From CAYRGG01 sp964423745 (GTDB taxonomy: Bacteria; Pseudomonadota; Gammaproteobacteria; Competibacterales; Competibacteraceae), in the NCBI GenBank assembly GCA_964423745.1, contig CAYRGG010000008.1, forward strand, positions 1-64,000: a DNA stretch of 64,000 nt, read 5' to 3'. The notes beneath the pieces were generated by a model. The model did no database searches and had not been told where the DNA came from. It was given only the letters and a program-made list of their open reading frames with translations. Made by a program: the position numbers and the translations under genes. Shown here in pieces: positions 19,557 through 28,403 of the stretch (position 1 is the stretch's first letter; every line of letters begins with the position of its first letter).

Positions 19557-20105
19557 TTAATCAATCTGGTAAGTAGCTCTTGCTCCACCAATAAGCTTGG
19601 GGCGGGTACGTGCTGCAGTGATATGCGCCTCGCCGATTTGACGCAGATGGGGACGCACAGGGACCGCCACCGGTTTTAAATGCATACCAATTAACGTATC
19701 GCCGATATCGATCCCCGCATCGGCACGAATCTGCTCCACAACCACAGGATCTGATAGTTGCCCATAGACATAGGCCGCCATGGACCCACCCGCGGAGGGA
19801 ACTGGCACTACGGTCACCTCGTCTAAACGTAAAGTCTCCTGAGTTGTTCGCTCTATCACTAAAGCCCGGTTGAGGTGTTCACAACACTGCCAGGCGATGG
19901 CAAAACCGTAGCGTTGGCGAACCGTTTCAAGCCCTTTATAGAGCGCAACCGCAACGGCGTCACTGCCCCCTTTACCGATACGTTTACCAACCACTTCACT
20001 GGTGCTACAACCGACCACCAATAACTTACCTTTGCTCAACCGCCCCATTTCAGCAACTTCTTGGGCAACCGTTTGCATCTGGTGCGTAATCAATGTCATG
20101 TCCAT
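19557..20105 (-). CDS. UPF0340 / TIGR01440 family protein (YwlG-like)
   Basis: The 182-residue protein shows the family's opening KLLVVGCSTSEVVGKRIGKGGS, the central AWQCCEHLNRALVIER, and VPVPSAGGSMAAYVYG. The family (B. subtilis YwlG, DUF436) has a known fold but no established function. It is mostly a Firmicutes family, where it often sits near glyA or rpiB; in a gammaproteobacterium it is an unexpected find. The start at 20105 follows GAGAGG by ten bases; a TTG six codons earlier is possible. The 3' end is partly duplicated downstream. Confidence 0.85.
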   Translation of the reverse strand: MDMTLITHQMQTVAQEVAEMGRLSKGKLLVVGCSTSEVVGKRIGKGGSDAVAVALYKGLETVRQRYGFAIAWQCCEHLNRALVIERTTQETLRLDEVTVVPVPSAGGSMAAYVYGQLSDPVVVEQIRADAGIDIGDTLIGMHLKPVAVPVRPHLRQIGEAHITAARTRPKLIGGARATYQID

Positions 20106-20211
20106 TTTATATAATCCTCTCAAATACTTAACAGATTATATTAATAATAGAGTAGTCTATTTGAGGAAAAGTTGCAGGTCTGCTTTGGGAAAAATTTTTG
20201 AGATTTTACTG

Positions 20212-21672
20212 ATGCTTTTTCGTTATGCGCCATTATTAGTTGGATTGCTGATCGCTGCCTGTGCTTCAACGACATCACCGCCCCCCCTGTCTGAGCAATC
20301 AGCCGCAGCACAATGCTTAGAACTTTACAGGGCTATGGATCAGGCCGTGGCAAATGACGGCACAACACCGTCATCACCAGTCAAAATCGAAGGGTTTCCT
20401 CACTTGCGGGTAAATCGATTTCTCGCTAGCTTTCGAACTGAAGCCATGAATCAGGACGAACGAACCGCTTGGTTAGCACGGTTAGCTGATCTCGATCGGC
20501 AGGCCCGCAGGGTAGAGCTTCACACGTTGCCAGCTGAGATAGTGAGAAACGCAATTAATCAATATATTTCCCCAGAAGACACCCTTGAAGATGCTCTAGT
20601 CGATTGTTCTTATAACTTAAAAACCCAAGACTTAAACCACCCAAACCGTTTCGGGCTATTGCGTCAACGCGCCGTTGTTCCTTCGGCTTATCAAACTCTG
20701 TATCAGATCGTGGGTCTATACCCCCTGATGGCATTGCCCGTCCAGTTTGGCGTATCCCGCTGGCAACAAGAAACGCAACAGGTCTTTCAACAACCCCTCA
20801 AAGATTTACCAGTCGAAGGTGCTTTACGCCGCTTCCGTCCTGCGCAGACCAAAGAGTCTGTGGGTTTTGCTTCACTACCCCAAGATGTCCTAGGCATTCC
20901 CAATCCATCTTTAAGACAACTTGCTAAACTGTTTGCTAAACACGCACCCGTTTGGGAGATAGACGTAGTGGGTGACTATGACTTACCGGGCGCTCCCGTT
21001 TGGCGCAAAGACGGTGTGCCGACAGTGGATACGGCCCAAAACCTGGTCTATCATTATACTTCCTATACCCGTTGGCAAAACATTCCCCTATTGCAGCTTA
21101 ATTATGTGATCTGGTTTTCTGAGCGTCCCCGTAGCGGTCCCCTAGATCTTCTCGGTGGCCCCTTGGATGGCCTGATGTGGCGGGTGACCTTGAACCGTGA
21201 CGGTGAACCACTGCTCTACGATACGATTCACCCTTGCGGTTGCTACCATCTGTTTTTTCCCACCTCGGCCTTGCGACTGCGTTCTGCAGTGCAAAATTTA
21301 TTGGAACCCCCCCTGGTGACCCAGTCGGCACCTGTTATTGACGCCCATGAACGGGTGGTGGTGCGTATTGCTTCCGCCAGCCATTATGTGCAGCGGGTTT
21401 ATGCCGACACCAGTACGCAAGGTTCTCGCTATCGTCTGCAACCCTACGACATGCTTTATAGGGTAAAAGATGGCAGTCAACGGCGCAGTTTGTTCGCTGC
21501 CGACGGTTTAGTCCCAGGTACTGAACGTGGCGAACGTTGGCTGCTATGGCCCATGGGTATCCCATCGCCGGGGGCTATGCGAGAGCGAGGTCACCATGCC
21601 ACGGCTTTTGTGGGTCGGCGTCACTTCGACGATCCTGATCTATTAGATCGTTTATTTGAACCTACCAACTAG
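20212..21672 (+). CDS. Large lipoprotein of unknown function
   Basis: I chose ATG 20212 because it opens a lipoprotein signal, MLFRYAPLLVGLLIAACAS, with lipobox LIAAC (Cys17). The longer frame to 20002 reads into the divergent gene. The mature part is about 470 residues. A conserved-looking core lies near 280-370: LNYVIWFSERP, GGPLDGLMWRVTL, and HPCGCYHLFFPT. I know no function for it. An outer-membrane or periplasmic-face position is likely. Its TAG stop is part of the end of a repeat element (21669-21796), so the present C-terminus may have been set by that insertion. Confidence 0.75.
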   Translation: MLFRYAPLLVGLLIAACASTTSPPPLSEQSAAAQCLELYRAMDQAVANDGTTPSSPVKIEGFPHLRVNRFLASFRTEAMNQDERTAWLARLADLDRQARRVELHTLPAEIVRNAINQYISPEDTLEDALVDCSYNLKTQDLNHPNRFGLLRQRAVVPSAYQTLYQIVGLYPLMALPVQFGVSRWQQETQQVFQQPLKDLPVEGALRRFRPAQTKESVGFASLPQDVLGIPNPSLRQLAKLFAKHAPVWEIDVVGDYDLPGAPVWRKDGVPTVDTAQNLVYHYTSYTRWQNIPLLQLNYVIWFSERPRSGPLDLLGGPLDGLMWRVTLNRDGEPLLYDTIHPCGCYHLFFPTSALRLRSAVQNLLEPPLVTQSAPVIDAHERVVVRIASASHYVQRVYADTSTQGSRYRLQPYDMLYRVKDGSQRRSLFAADGLVPGTERGERWLLWPMGIPSPGAMRERGHHATAFVGRRHFDDPDLLDRLFEPTN

Positions 21673-21796
21673 AGCATTTCCCATTTAAATGTAAACGGCG
21701 TTAGCCTTCGGTCTCGGCGTGCTCATGTACTGGTATGTACACTCCGCGCGCCTCGCCTCGGCTGCCTTGTTTACAATTGAAGCGAAAACGCTCTAG
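21669..21796. repeat. MITE-like element, family C
   Basis: A 128-bp sequence has imperfect terminal inverted repeats starting CTAGAGC on both sides. The left arm runs through CATTTAAATGTAAAC and the right-arm complement through CTTCAATTGTAAAC. There is no ORF. It begins inside the stop codon of the lipoprotein gene. The arm AGAGCGTTTT also appears at the edge of family B copies. Confidence 0.7.
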
Positions 21797-21802
21797 CGAT
21801 TG

Positions 21803-21889
21803 AGACTATTGCTGCTCGTTCCAAAGGACGCCGTGGACACATCCCTGTCGCCAGGTTTGACGACGGACATCTAGGCCGTCGACACCTCA
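21803..21889. repeat. Palindromic repeat family A, copy 1 (right end lost)
   Basis: This matches the left arm and core of the family A repeat at 56071-56178 (GACTATTGCTGCTCGTT, GACGCCGTG, GGCCGTCGACAC). It stops at the plsY end instead of showing the complementary right arm. It lies between convergent genes. Confidence 0.75.
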
Positions 21890-22489
21890 CTAGGGCGTTT
21901 TATCGACGTTGATGCGGTCTTCGGTTCCCGTCCATAGATTGCGAATATTAGAGCGATGACGCCAAATAAGTAACGCCACCATGACGAGCATAGTGATTAC
22001 ATAGTGCGGGGGTAATTTAAGCCACCAGGCATAGAACGGCGTTAGCCCAGCGGCGGTAAGGGCGGAAACCGATGAAATACGCACAGTTGCCGCCATGGCA
22101 AGCCAGGTGGCGAGCGCCGCCAAGGCAACCCACGGCGCCAAGCCTAGCAGGGCACCAAAGGCTGTGGCCACGCCCTTACCCCCAGTGAAACCAAAAAACA
22201 CCGGATAAAGATGCCCCAGAAAAGCGGCCAGCGCCGTCCCCGCCAACCCCCATTCGCTAGCGCCAAAACTGCTTGCCAACAGCACCGGCGCTAGCCCTTT
22301 TAACAAATCGCCGCCTAAAGTAATCGCAGCGGGTACTTTTCCACCCACACGCAGGACGTTAGTGGCGCCCGGATTATGTGAGCCTTCTGTGCGCGGGTCC
22401 GGTAATCCCCATAAGCGGCACACAATGATAGCCGTGGAGATGGATCCACATAAGTAGCCGAGCAACGTCAAAACGATATCTGTGATCAT
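21890..22489 (-). CDS. plsY: Glycerol-3-phosphate acyltransferase PlsY
   Basis: PlsY uses acyl-phosphate to acylate glycerol-3-phosphate at sn-1, the first step of phospholipid synthesis, in the inner membrane. The 199-residue protein has the three loop motifs: GSHNPGATNVLRVGG, FTGGKGVATAFGALLG and a late HRSNIRNLWTGTE. About six helices are predicted. The gene is divergent from folB, as in many gammaproteobacteria. A family A repeat fragment abuts the stop codon. Confidence 0.95.
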   Translation of the reverse strand: MITDIVLTLLGYLCGSISTAIIVCRLWGLPDPRTEGSHNPGATNVLRVGGKVPAAITLGGDLLKGLAPVLLASSFGASEWGLAGTALAAFLGHLYPVFFGFTGGKGVATAFGALLGLAPWVALAALATWLAMAATVRISSVSALTAAGLTPFYAWWLKLPPHYVITMLVMVALLIWRHRSNIRNLWTGTEDRINVDKTP

Positions 22490-22653
22490 AGAAAAAATGC
22501 TGGAATAAACCGCTCAAAGCTTAGACCAAATATCCGTTTTAGCAAACCGAGAAACGCTTGGTTACATGCTCCGGTTTAATACAATGGCAACAAATAATGT
22601 AGACTCATTACAAATTCTTACTATGTCAATAACCTTAGGGTGATCTACCTAAC

Positions 22654-23010
22654 GTGGATATTATATTTATTCGGGGTTTGCGTATTGCCACCGTTGTCGG
22701 CATTAATGACTGGGAACAGCATATAAAACAGACGGTCAGTTTTGATTTGGAATTGGGTACTGATATTAACAAAGCTGCCGCTACGGATCGCATTGAAAAT
22801 ACTCTCAATTACAAAGCGGTTACTAAGCGAGTTGTGGAATTCGTCAGTGCAAGTCACTTTCAGTTGGTGGAAACCCTGGCAGAGCGGGTTGCCGGATTGC
22901 TGTTGGAAGAATTTCCTATTCTCTGGTTGCGGCTTACCTTAAATAAAACCGGCGCTTTACGAGATGCCCGTGATGTGGGCGTTATCATCGAACGTCAAGC
23001 AGCTCGTTAA
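22654..23010 (+). CDS. folB: Dihydroneopterin aldolase
   Basis: FolB cleaves dihydroneopterin to 6-hydroxymethyl-dihydropterin in folate synthesis. The 118-residue protein begins at a GTG (MDIIFIRGLRIATVVGINDWE), a typical FolB start, and carries TLNYKAVTKRV and the NKTGALRDARDVGV tail. The catalytic Lys is the one in LNKTGAL. It is followed nine bases later by folK, the next enzyme in the pathway. Confidence 0.93.
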   Translation: MDIIFIRGLRIATVVGINDWEQHIKQTVSFDLELGTDINKAAATDRIENTLNYKAVTKRVVEFVSASHFQLVETLAERVAGLLLEEFPILWLRLTLNKTGALRDARDVGVIIERQAAR

Positions 23011-23018
23011 CCGCTTCT

Positions 23019-23513
23019 ATGGCCCGTGTTTACATCAGCGTTGGCAGCAACGTGAAACCCGCACACAATGTCGCTTCTTGTCTGCGGGCTCTGGAAGATC
23101 ACTTTGGCTCGTTGCGTGTTTCTACCGTTTACAAAACAAAGGCAGTAGGTTTCCAAGGCGATGATTTTTTTAATTTGGCGGTAGGGTTTAAGACTGATCT
23201 CTCGCCCAAAGCAGTGGCAGCTGCGTTAGGAACTATCGAAACCGCCCATGGACGGCGTCGTGGCCATAACAAGTTCGCTTCTCGCACCTTGGACCTCGAT
23301 TTACTCCTCTACGATGATCTAGTTCTTGCGGAGCCTGATCTAAAAATTCCTCGTTCTGAAATTACCCAGTTTGCTTTTGTTCTTTGTCCTCTCGCAGAGA
23401 TCGCTGGTAGACAACGTCATCCCCTATTAGGCACTACCCTTGCGGCGCTGTGGCGAGATTTTGCGCAGCGCAATACAGAATGCCTACGCCCTATTCTTCT
23501 ATTGCCATCCTAG
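23019..23513 (+). CDS. folK: 2-amino-4-hydroxy-6-hydroxymethyldihydropteridine pyrophosphokinase
   Basis: HPPK transfers pyrophosphate from ATP to the pterin made by FolB. The 164-residue protein opens ARVYISVGSNVKPAHNV and contains the signature RTLDLDLLLYDD with metal-binding Asps. KAVGFQGDDFFNLAVGF and HGRRRGHNKFASR are also family hallmarks. It follows folB with an 8-bp gap, presumably as one transcript. Confidence 0.94.
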   Translation: MARVYISVGSNVKPAHNVASCLRALEDHFGSLRVSTVYKTKAVGFQGDDFFNLAVGFKTDLSPKAVAAALGTIETAHGRRRGHNKFASRTLDLDLLLYDDLVLAEPDLKIPRSEITQFAFVLCPLAEIAGRQRHPLLGTTLAALWRDFAQRNTECLRPILLLPS

Positions 23514-23571
23514 TTATGTTCAAGGTCAGGAGTCCTGCTTATGGGGTAAGTTTTGCGTAAGCCTTAAGGTT

Positions 23572-24315
23572 TCAAATAGACAAAGTACGACCGCCGTCGA
23601 CAGCAATAACTTGGCCAGTGATATAACCGCCATCGCGTACCAAAAATAGCAAAGCGCGAGCAATATCGTCAGCATCACCGGGACGTTTAAGGGGAACGCG
23701 AGACAGAATATAGTTTTTAGTGGTATCGCTCATGCCCGATTCCGGCCATAAAATCGCCCCCGGCGCAACTCCATTGACCCGCACGTCAGGGGCTAAATCC
23801 CGGGCCAGAGATTGGGTGAGCATAGCTAAACCTGCTTTAGCGGAGCAGTAAATGGGGTGTTTAGCCATGGGTCGTTGGGCATGAACGTCTATAATATTAA
23901 CGATATTGCCCTGTACTCTACGAAGCTGTGGGGCAGCAGCCTGAGCTAAAAAGAAGGGCGCTTTTAGATTCGTGTCTACCAAATCATGCCATTGATCCTC
24001 GGTGGCCGCACCCACCGGCGTTGGATAAAAACTGGAGGCATTATTGACCAACACATCAAGACGATTCCACTGGGCAATCACCTGCTCCACCAAACCGTTG
24101 AGGGTAGTTATCTGGCGTAAATCTCCTTGCAACAAAATAACTGATTTTGCACGTTGGGCATTAAGTTCCCTTTGCAGGTTCTCCGCTTCGTCCGATGAGG
24201 AAAAATAGTGCAGGGCTAGATTCATGCCAGCCCCGTGTAGAATACGGGCAATACTGGCGCCGATGCGGCGGGCGCCTCCGGTGATGAGTGCAGTTTTGCC
24301 AACAAGGGAAGTCAA
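23572..24315 (-). CDS. Pteridine reductase / FolM-like short-chain dehydrogenase
   Basis: This NADPH-dependent SDR of 247 residues shows TGGARRIGASIA (cofactor loop with the RR favouring NADPH), NNASSFYPTP, and the catalytic YCSAK. The segment NIIDVHAQRPMAKHPIY is characteristic of pteridine reductases. These reduce dihydrobiopterin or dihydrofolate. Its convergent neighbour to folB-folK in several gammaproteobacteria supports a pterin role. The exact substrate is not provable from sequence. Confidence 0.85.
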   Translation of the reverse strand: MTSLVGKTALITGGARRIGASIARILHGAGMNLALHYFSSSDEAENLQRELNAQRAKSVILLQGDLRQITTLNGLVEQVIAQWNRLDVLVNNASSFYPTPVGAATEDQWHDLVDTNLKAPFFLAQAAAPQLRRVQGNIVNIIDVHAQRPMAKHPIYCSAKAGLAMLTQSLARDLAPDVRVNGVAPGAILWPESGMSDTTKNYILSRVPLKRPGDADDIARALLFLVRDGGYITGQVIAVDGGRTLSI

Positions 24316-24376
24316 AGGTATGCTCCTTAAAGATTAATATGTACTAATACCCTATCCTATCAGTTAGAATTTCCCA

Positions 24377-25573
24377 ATGCTTATGGCTATTCTGCCCAAC
24401 TCGATGACCGAGCTGCCCGAACCTGAACCCCAAGCCGCCGCCCATAGCGCTCGCGTCGCCGCCCATATTCGTCATGCTATGAACGCCAACGGAGGTCAAA
24501 TACCTTTCTCTCGTTTTATGGAGCTGGCCCTATACAGCCCTGGTCTCGGTTATTACAGCGCTGGGACACGTAAGTTTGGTACGCAAGGAGATTTTGTTAC
24601 GGCTCCTGAACTTTCTCCCCTCTTTTCCCGCTGTCTTGCCCGCCAATGTCAGGAGATTCTTGACTGTACGGACGGAGAAATTCTAGAACTGGGAGCAGGC
24701 ACTGGCACAATGGCGGCTACCATGTTAGCTGAACTTGATGCCCTAGATACCTTGCCGAACCGCTACAACATTTTAGAGGTAAGCGGTGAGTTACAAGCGC
24801 GTCAACGGGAGACCTTAACAACCCAAGCACCACACCTAGCAGAGCGGGTGAGATGGATAGATACCCTACCAGAACCAGGATTTCAAGGAATTATCGTGGG
24901 TAATGAAGTCTTGGACGCCATGCCAGTGGAGCGTTTTCGTATCATCCAAGACGGTCCACGCCCCTTGCATGTGGCTTACGAGGAGGATCGTTTTATAGGG
25001 TGTGAGGGACCCGCGAACCAAGACTTGACCACCTGCGTCGCCGCCTTGGAAGCGACATTGGGCGATACATTACCGATAGGTTACGAGTCGGAGATCAATA
25101 CCCACTTAAAACCCTGGTTAACAGCCTTTGCAGAACGGCTGGAGAAGGGCGCATTACTGGTTTTAGATTACGGGTATCCGCGCCGAGAATATTATCATCC
25201 ACAACGTCGTATGGGCACTTTAGTTTGCCATTACCGCCACCGAGTCCACAGCGACCCCTTTATTTTGCCAGGACTACAAGACATTACTGCAAACGTGGAC
25301 TTTAGCGCCGTGGCTGACGCAGCTATCGATGCTGGACTCGAATTGGCAGGTTACACTAGTCAAGGTTACTTTTTACTGGGCTGTGGTCTAGAAACTCTGT
25401 TGGCTGAAGTAGATCCCGACGATACTGCTCGTTATTTAGAACAAGTGCGTCAAGTTAAGCTATTAACCCTACCGGGAGAGATGGGTGAGCGCTTTAAGGC
25501 GATAGCCTTGACAAGAGGTTTATCGCAACCGCTACAGGGGTTTGGTTACTATGATGAAAGCAAGAGACTATAA
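24377..25573 (+). CDS. MidA/NDUFAF7-like SAM-dependent methyltransferase (COG1565)
   Basis: The 398-residue protein has the DUF185 pattern: FSRFMELALYSPGLGYYSAG, KFGTQGDFVTAPELSPLFS, then the SAM loop ILELGAGTGTMAATML and IVGNEVLDAMPVERF. Mitochondrial NDUFAF7 of this family methylates an arginine of complex I, but bacterial targets are unknown. It is divergent from the pteridine reductase. The two share a 61-bp spacer, so promoters overlap. Confidence 0.9.
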   Translation: MLMAILPNSMTELPEPEPQAAAHSARVAAHIRHAMNANGGQIPFSRFMELALYSPGLGYYSAGTRKFGTQGDFVTAPELSPLFSRCLARQCQEILDCTDGEILELGAGTGTMAATMLAELDALDTLPNRYNILEVSGELQARQRETLTTQAPHLAERVRWIDTLPEPGFQGIIVGNEVLDAMPVERFRIIQDGPRPLHVAYEEDRFIGCEGPANQDLTTCVAALEATLGDTLPIGYESEINTHLKPWLTAFAERLEKGALLVLDYGYPRREYYHPQRRMGTLVCHYRHRVHSDPFILPGLQDITANVDFSAVADAAIDAGLELAGYTSQGYFLLGCGLETLLAEVDPDDTARYLEQVRQVKLLTLPGEMGERFKAIALTRGLSQPLQGFGYYDESKRL

Positions 25574-25675
25574 AGCGCCAGCTTAGGAGAAAAAAACACT
25601 TCAAGAAGGAGTTGGGTTACAGCGAATACCAACCTACCACCAAAAACTTATCGTTTTATGTGGATTTAATGTCAC

Positions 25676-25805
25676 TAAGTAAAACGCCCTAAGTTATCCG
25701 GTGTTATGGAAGGGTCTTCGCCGTTGGGAGACGGCGATGGAGCGTACATGGACGTATTCACAGCGTTCCTGATATAACACCGGATAATTTATAGGCAAGT
25801 ACTTA
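25676..25805. repeat. Palindromic repeat family B, copy 1
   Basis: A 130-bp element has inverted arms TTATCCGGTGTTAT / ATAACACCGGATAA at 25694-25707 and 25774-25787 and an inner hairpin TCGCCGT/ACGGCGA. It is nearly identical to the reverse complement of 57757-57886; I count two mismatches. It has no ORF. Confidence 0.85.
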
Positions 25806-25830
25806 TCATCCTATTAGACTGGAAGACACC

Positions 25831-26271
25831 ATGGCTGTCTGGCATATTGAAGCAACCTTAGACGAATTGAATGCCCGCTGTTGCCCAAACACGATGCTAG
25901 GGCATATCGGTATTGAATTTGTAGACATCGGCGATGATTATTTAAAGGCCCGTATGCCGGTGGACGAGCGTACCATTCAACCCATGGGTATTCTTCACGG
26001 CGGAGCCTCGGTGGTGCTAGCGGAAACCCTGGGTAGCGTCGCTGCATTTTTATGCGAGGATGCTGAAAAGAAGCACTGTGTCGGTTTAGAAATCAATGCT
26101 AATCATATACGTTCGGTGGAGTCTGGTTTTGTTTACGGGGTTGCTAGACCCATACACCTGGGTGGATCAACCCAGCTGTGGGAAATCAAAATCACTGATG
26201 AAAATGATAAATTAGTGTGTGTTTCCCGACTTACCCTTGCTGTGCTTACCCGAAGCCAAGAAGCTGGATGA
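25831..26271 (+). CDS. Hotdog-fold thioesterase (YdiI/MenI/EntH type)
   Basis: The 146-residue protein of the PaaI-like hotdog group has the signature GILHGGASVVLAETLGSVAA near 52-71, with the catalytic acid in AETLGS. It probably hydrolyses acyl- or aroyl-CoA. Closest relatives act in menaquinone (MenI) or enterobactin (EntH) pathways, but neither pathway is in view. The start ATG lies just after a family B repeat, so the promoter must sit in or beside that element. Confidence 0.87.
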   Translation: MAVWHIEATLDELNARCCPNTMLGHIGIEFVDIGDDYLKARMPVDERTIQPMGILHGGASVVLAETLGSVAAFLCEDAEKKHCVGLEINANHIRSVESGFVYGVARPIHLGGSTQLWEIKITDENDKLVCVSRLTLAVLTRSQEAG

Positions 26272-26342
26272 AAACCGCATAGATTTTCTTTAGGTCTAAA
26301 AGCAATGCCATAACAACTCTAAAAATAAGGAGAAATTCAAGT

Positions 26343-26531
26343 ATGCTAGAAATTGAAATCGGTGGTATTTTTGGTTTGTTACTTTTGATTGGCGATATAT
26401 ATGCCATCGTCAACACGATACAAAGTCATGCGTCCACGGGATCGAAAGTTCTATGGACTGTTTTTATTATTGTGTTACCACTGCTGGGTTTGCTGATTTG
26501 GTTCTTTCTCGGTCCTCGATCTGCGCGTTAA
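26343..26531 (+). CDS. Small two-helix membrane protein, PLDc_N domain
   Basis: The 62-residue protein has two transmembrane helices, one near IFGLLLLIGDIYAIV and one in VLWTVFIIVLPLLGLLIWFF, ending LGPRSAR. This is the phospholipase-D-nuclease N-terminal-like (PLDc_N) pattern, common as stand-alone small proteins of unknown role. AAGGAG lies eight bases upstream of the start. Length is typical. Confidence 0.75.
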   Translation: MLEIEIGGIFGLLLLIGDIYAIVNTIQSHASTGSKVLWTVFIIVLPLLGLLIWFFLGPRSAR

Positions 26532-26639
26532 TGCCAACCCTATCATTTCCTCAAACTGCTGATATTTGTCCTACTCCAATAGGCTTAAATACATTGCATG
26601 GCCTTTAACCGGTCCTATGCTCAAGTACAAAATCTTTGA

Positions 26640-27026
26640 TTAAGCGAGGGAGAGGTCGGTGTAGATAAAATCATTTCCAATGCAAAGCAAGGCTTCTCCA
26701 GCACAGGCAGCGGTGGCGTATGACAGGCAATCCCCAAAGTTCAGTGAGGCTTTATGTCGTCCCTTGCCATATCTTAGCCAAGCATCGACGGCTACTGCAA
26801 AATGAGCATCTCCAAACGGCACTGTGGTAATCGATCCCTCCATAAGAAATCGGGACAAAATCCCTCGGGCATCCTGGCGCAGACGGGCAGACAGAACAAT
26901 GGAAGTCTCCACTAGCGTGGGAACGCCTACCCCGGTATTTTGTGTCTTAGCCAATTTCTCTAGCAACTCCTCGAAGTCTGGTTCTTTAAGAACAATAGCA
27001 ACTATTGCTGAAGTATCTAGAATCAC
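26640..27026 (-). CDS. vapC: PIN-domain ribonuclease toxin, VapC family
   Basis: The toxin begins at GTG 27026 (VILDTSAIVAIVLKEP), overlapping the antitoxin stop by 4 bp; a longer frame would run back into the antitoxin. The 128-residue PIN domain has acidic residues in LDTSAI, LVETSIV, NFGDCLSYATA and IGNDF, forming the Mg2+ site. VapC toxins are RNases that cut tRNA or rRNA when free of antitoxin. All expected acidic positions are present, so it looks active. Confidence 0.88.
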   Translation of the reverse strand: MILDTSAIVAIVLKEPDFEELLEKLAKTQNTGVGVPTLVETSIVLSARLRQDARGILSRFLMEGSITTVPFGDAHFAVAVDAWLRYGKGRHKASLNFGDCLSYATAACAGEALLCIGNDFIYTDLSLA

Positions 27027-27295
27027 ACGCCCTCCGGACCATAACCAAGAATCGCTTCTTCCTCGGCACGGCTGAGACTTCTGCCTAATTGATCTTTTGG
27101 CACGATAGGCCAAACCTCATGTTCGAGGAACCGACGCAATCGTTCCTCGCGTCTCTCAGTAGTGAGTCGAAAATTGAGCCGTGCCCGACGTTCTTCTAAA
27201 GCCTTTCTAATAGCCTCTGTTTTACTTTCACCTGTCAGCTGCGCTACTTCATCCACAAGCCGCTCGACCAGTGGGTTCTTGATATTAAGTGGCAT
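27023..27295 (-). CDS. vapB: VapB antitoxin (Rv0623/PSK type)
   Basis: The 90-residue protein has an N-terminal ribbon-helix-helix-like region (MPLNIKNPLVERLVDEVAQLTGESKTEAIRKAL), used for DNA binding and autoregulation, and a C-terminal part that wraps the toxin. This N-terminus is typical of the VapB group with Rv0623-like transcription-factor domains. The GTGA overlap with vapC couples their translation. An AT-rich stretch upstream (27296-27479) likely holds the operator. Confidence 0.87.
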   Translation of the reverse strand: MPLNIKNPLVERLVDEVAQLTGESKTEAIRKALEERRARLNFRLTTERREERLRRFLEHEVWPIVPKDQLGRSLSRAEEEAILGYGPEGV

Positions 27296-27479
27296 TTTCT
27301 ATCAGACCTTTCAAATTATTTTGGTAGAAATAAATAAATAATCTACCATGGTACCTATTAGATGTAAAAATTGAGAAAAGAAGCCACGAACCGCTCCGGC
27401 TGATTCTTGAAGCAAGTGGCGAACGATTTAGATGTATGCTCATCACTGGTCAGTGAAGAAATGGTATAACTTTTAAATT

Positions 27480-28250
27480 GTGTCTATTGCCGTCACCACA
27501 CTTCTTACGTCGCTCTGCGATCAGGCCAATGCCCTTGCCGAGGAGTTGGCTTTGCCGTTCATAGATTATTGCATCGCTGATGGTTTTACTCACCTTTTGG
27601 TGGTAACACCCGAGCGCCTTGAACTACACATGCAGGGAACTAGTAAATCAGGTCCTGTATACGCAGATTTTGTGACCGGAGCACTCGCCCACCGGCGCCG
27701 TTACGGTGGCGGTCGTCGTCAACCGTTAGCCAAAGCAGTAGGTTTGAAAAGTGGCGCGAGTCCCCATGTATTGGATGCCACGGCTGGGTTAGGTCGGGAT
27801 GGATTTGTGCTTGCCTGTTTGGGCTGTCATGTACAGCTGGTGGAGCGATCTCCCATTATCGCTGCACTGCTAAGACAGGGTCTTCAACAGGCGAAAAATG
27901 ATCTTCAGATTGGGGCCATGGTTAGGGAACGCTTGCGTCTTACCGTTACCGATAGCCGCGCTTATATGGCCACTTTGACGGAGTCCCAACGGCCAGATGT
28001 GGTGTATTTAGATCCCATGTATCCCCATCGCAGTAAAACAGCCTTAGTTAAAAAAGAAATGCGTTTACTCCGACAGTTGGTAGGCGATGATCTAGATGCC
28101 AGGGATCTTTTGGCGGTTGCCCAACGTTGTGCTCGGCGGCGGGTTGTGGTAAAGCGACCACGGCTAGCGCCTGTTTTAGAGGGACCTCAACCCACCATGA
28201 CGATCTGTTCCAAAAATACACGGTTTGATGTTTATCTGGTCAGGGTTTAA
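27480..28250 (+). CDS. rsmJ: 16S rRNA (guanine-1516-N2)-methyltransferase
   Basis: RsmJ methylates G1516 of 16S rRNA. The 256-residue protein has the SAM motif LDATAGLGRDGFVLACLG, VQLVERSPIIAALL, and the catalytic VYLDPMYPHR. All match E. coli RsmJ (YhiQ). The start is a GTG. It stands alone here, without the prlC or other neighbours seen in E. coli. Confidence 0.93.
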   Translation: MSIAVTTLLTSLCDQANALAEELALPFIDYCIADGFTHLLVVTPERLELHMQGTSKSGPVYADFVTGALAHRRRYGGGRRQPLAKAVGLKSGASPHVLDATAGLGRDGFVLACLGCHVQLVERSPIIAALLRQGLQQAKNDLQIGAMVRERLRLTVTDSRAYMATLTESQRPDVVYLDPMYPHRSKTALVKKEMRLLRQLVGDDLDARDLLAVAQRCARRRVVVKRPRLAPVLEGPQPTMTICSKNTRFDVYLVRV

Positions 28251-28403
28251 AACCACAATATCATTTAAAATCACTACACCTTGCCAATAAAACCACTTCG
28301 TGGAGGAAGAAAACGCGTCGAGATGACACTACCTTTCAGGCGCTAAATTCACTTGCAATACTAGCTTTCTGGAAAACCCGTTTCAAGAAATAGCTTTCAG
28401 AGT

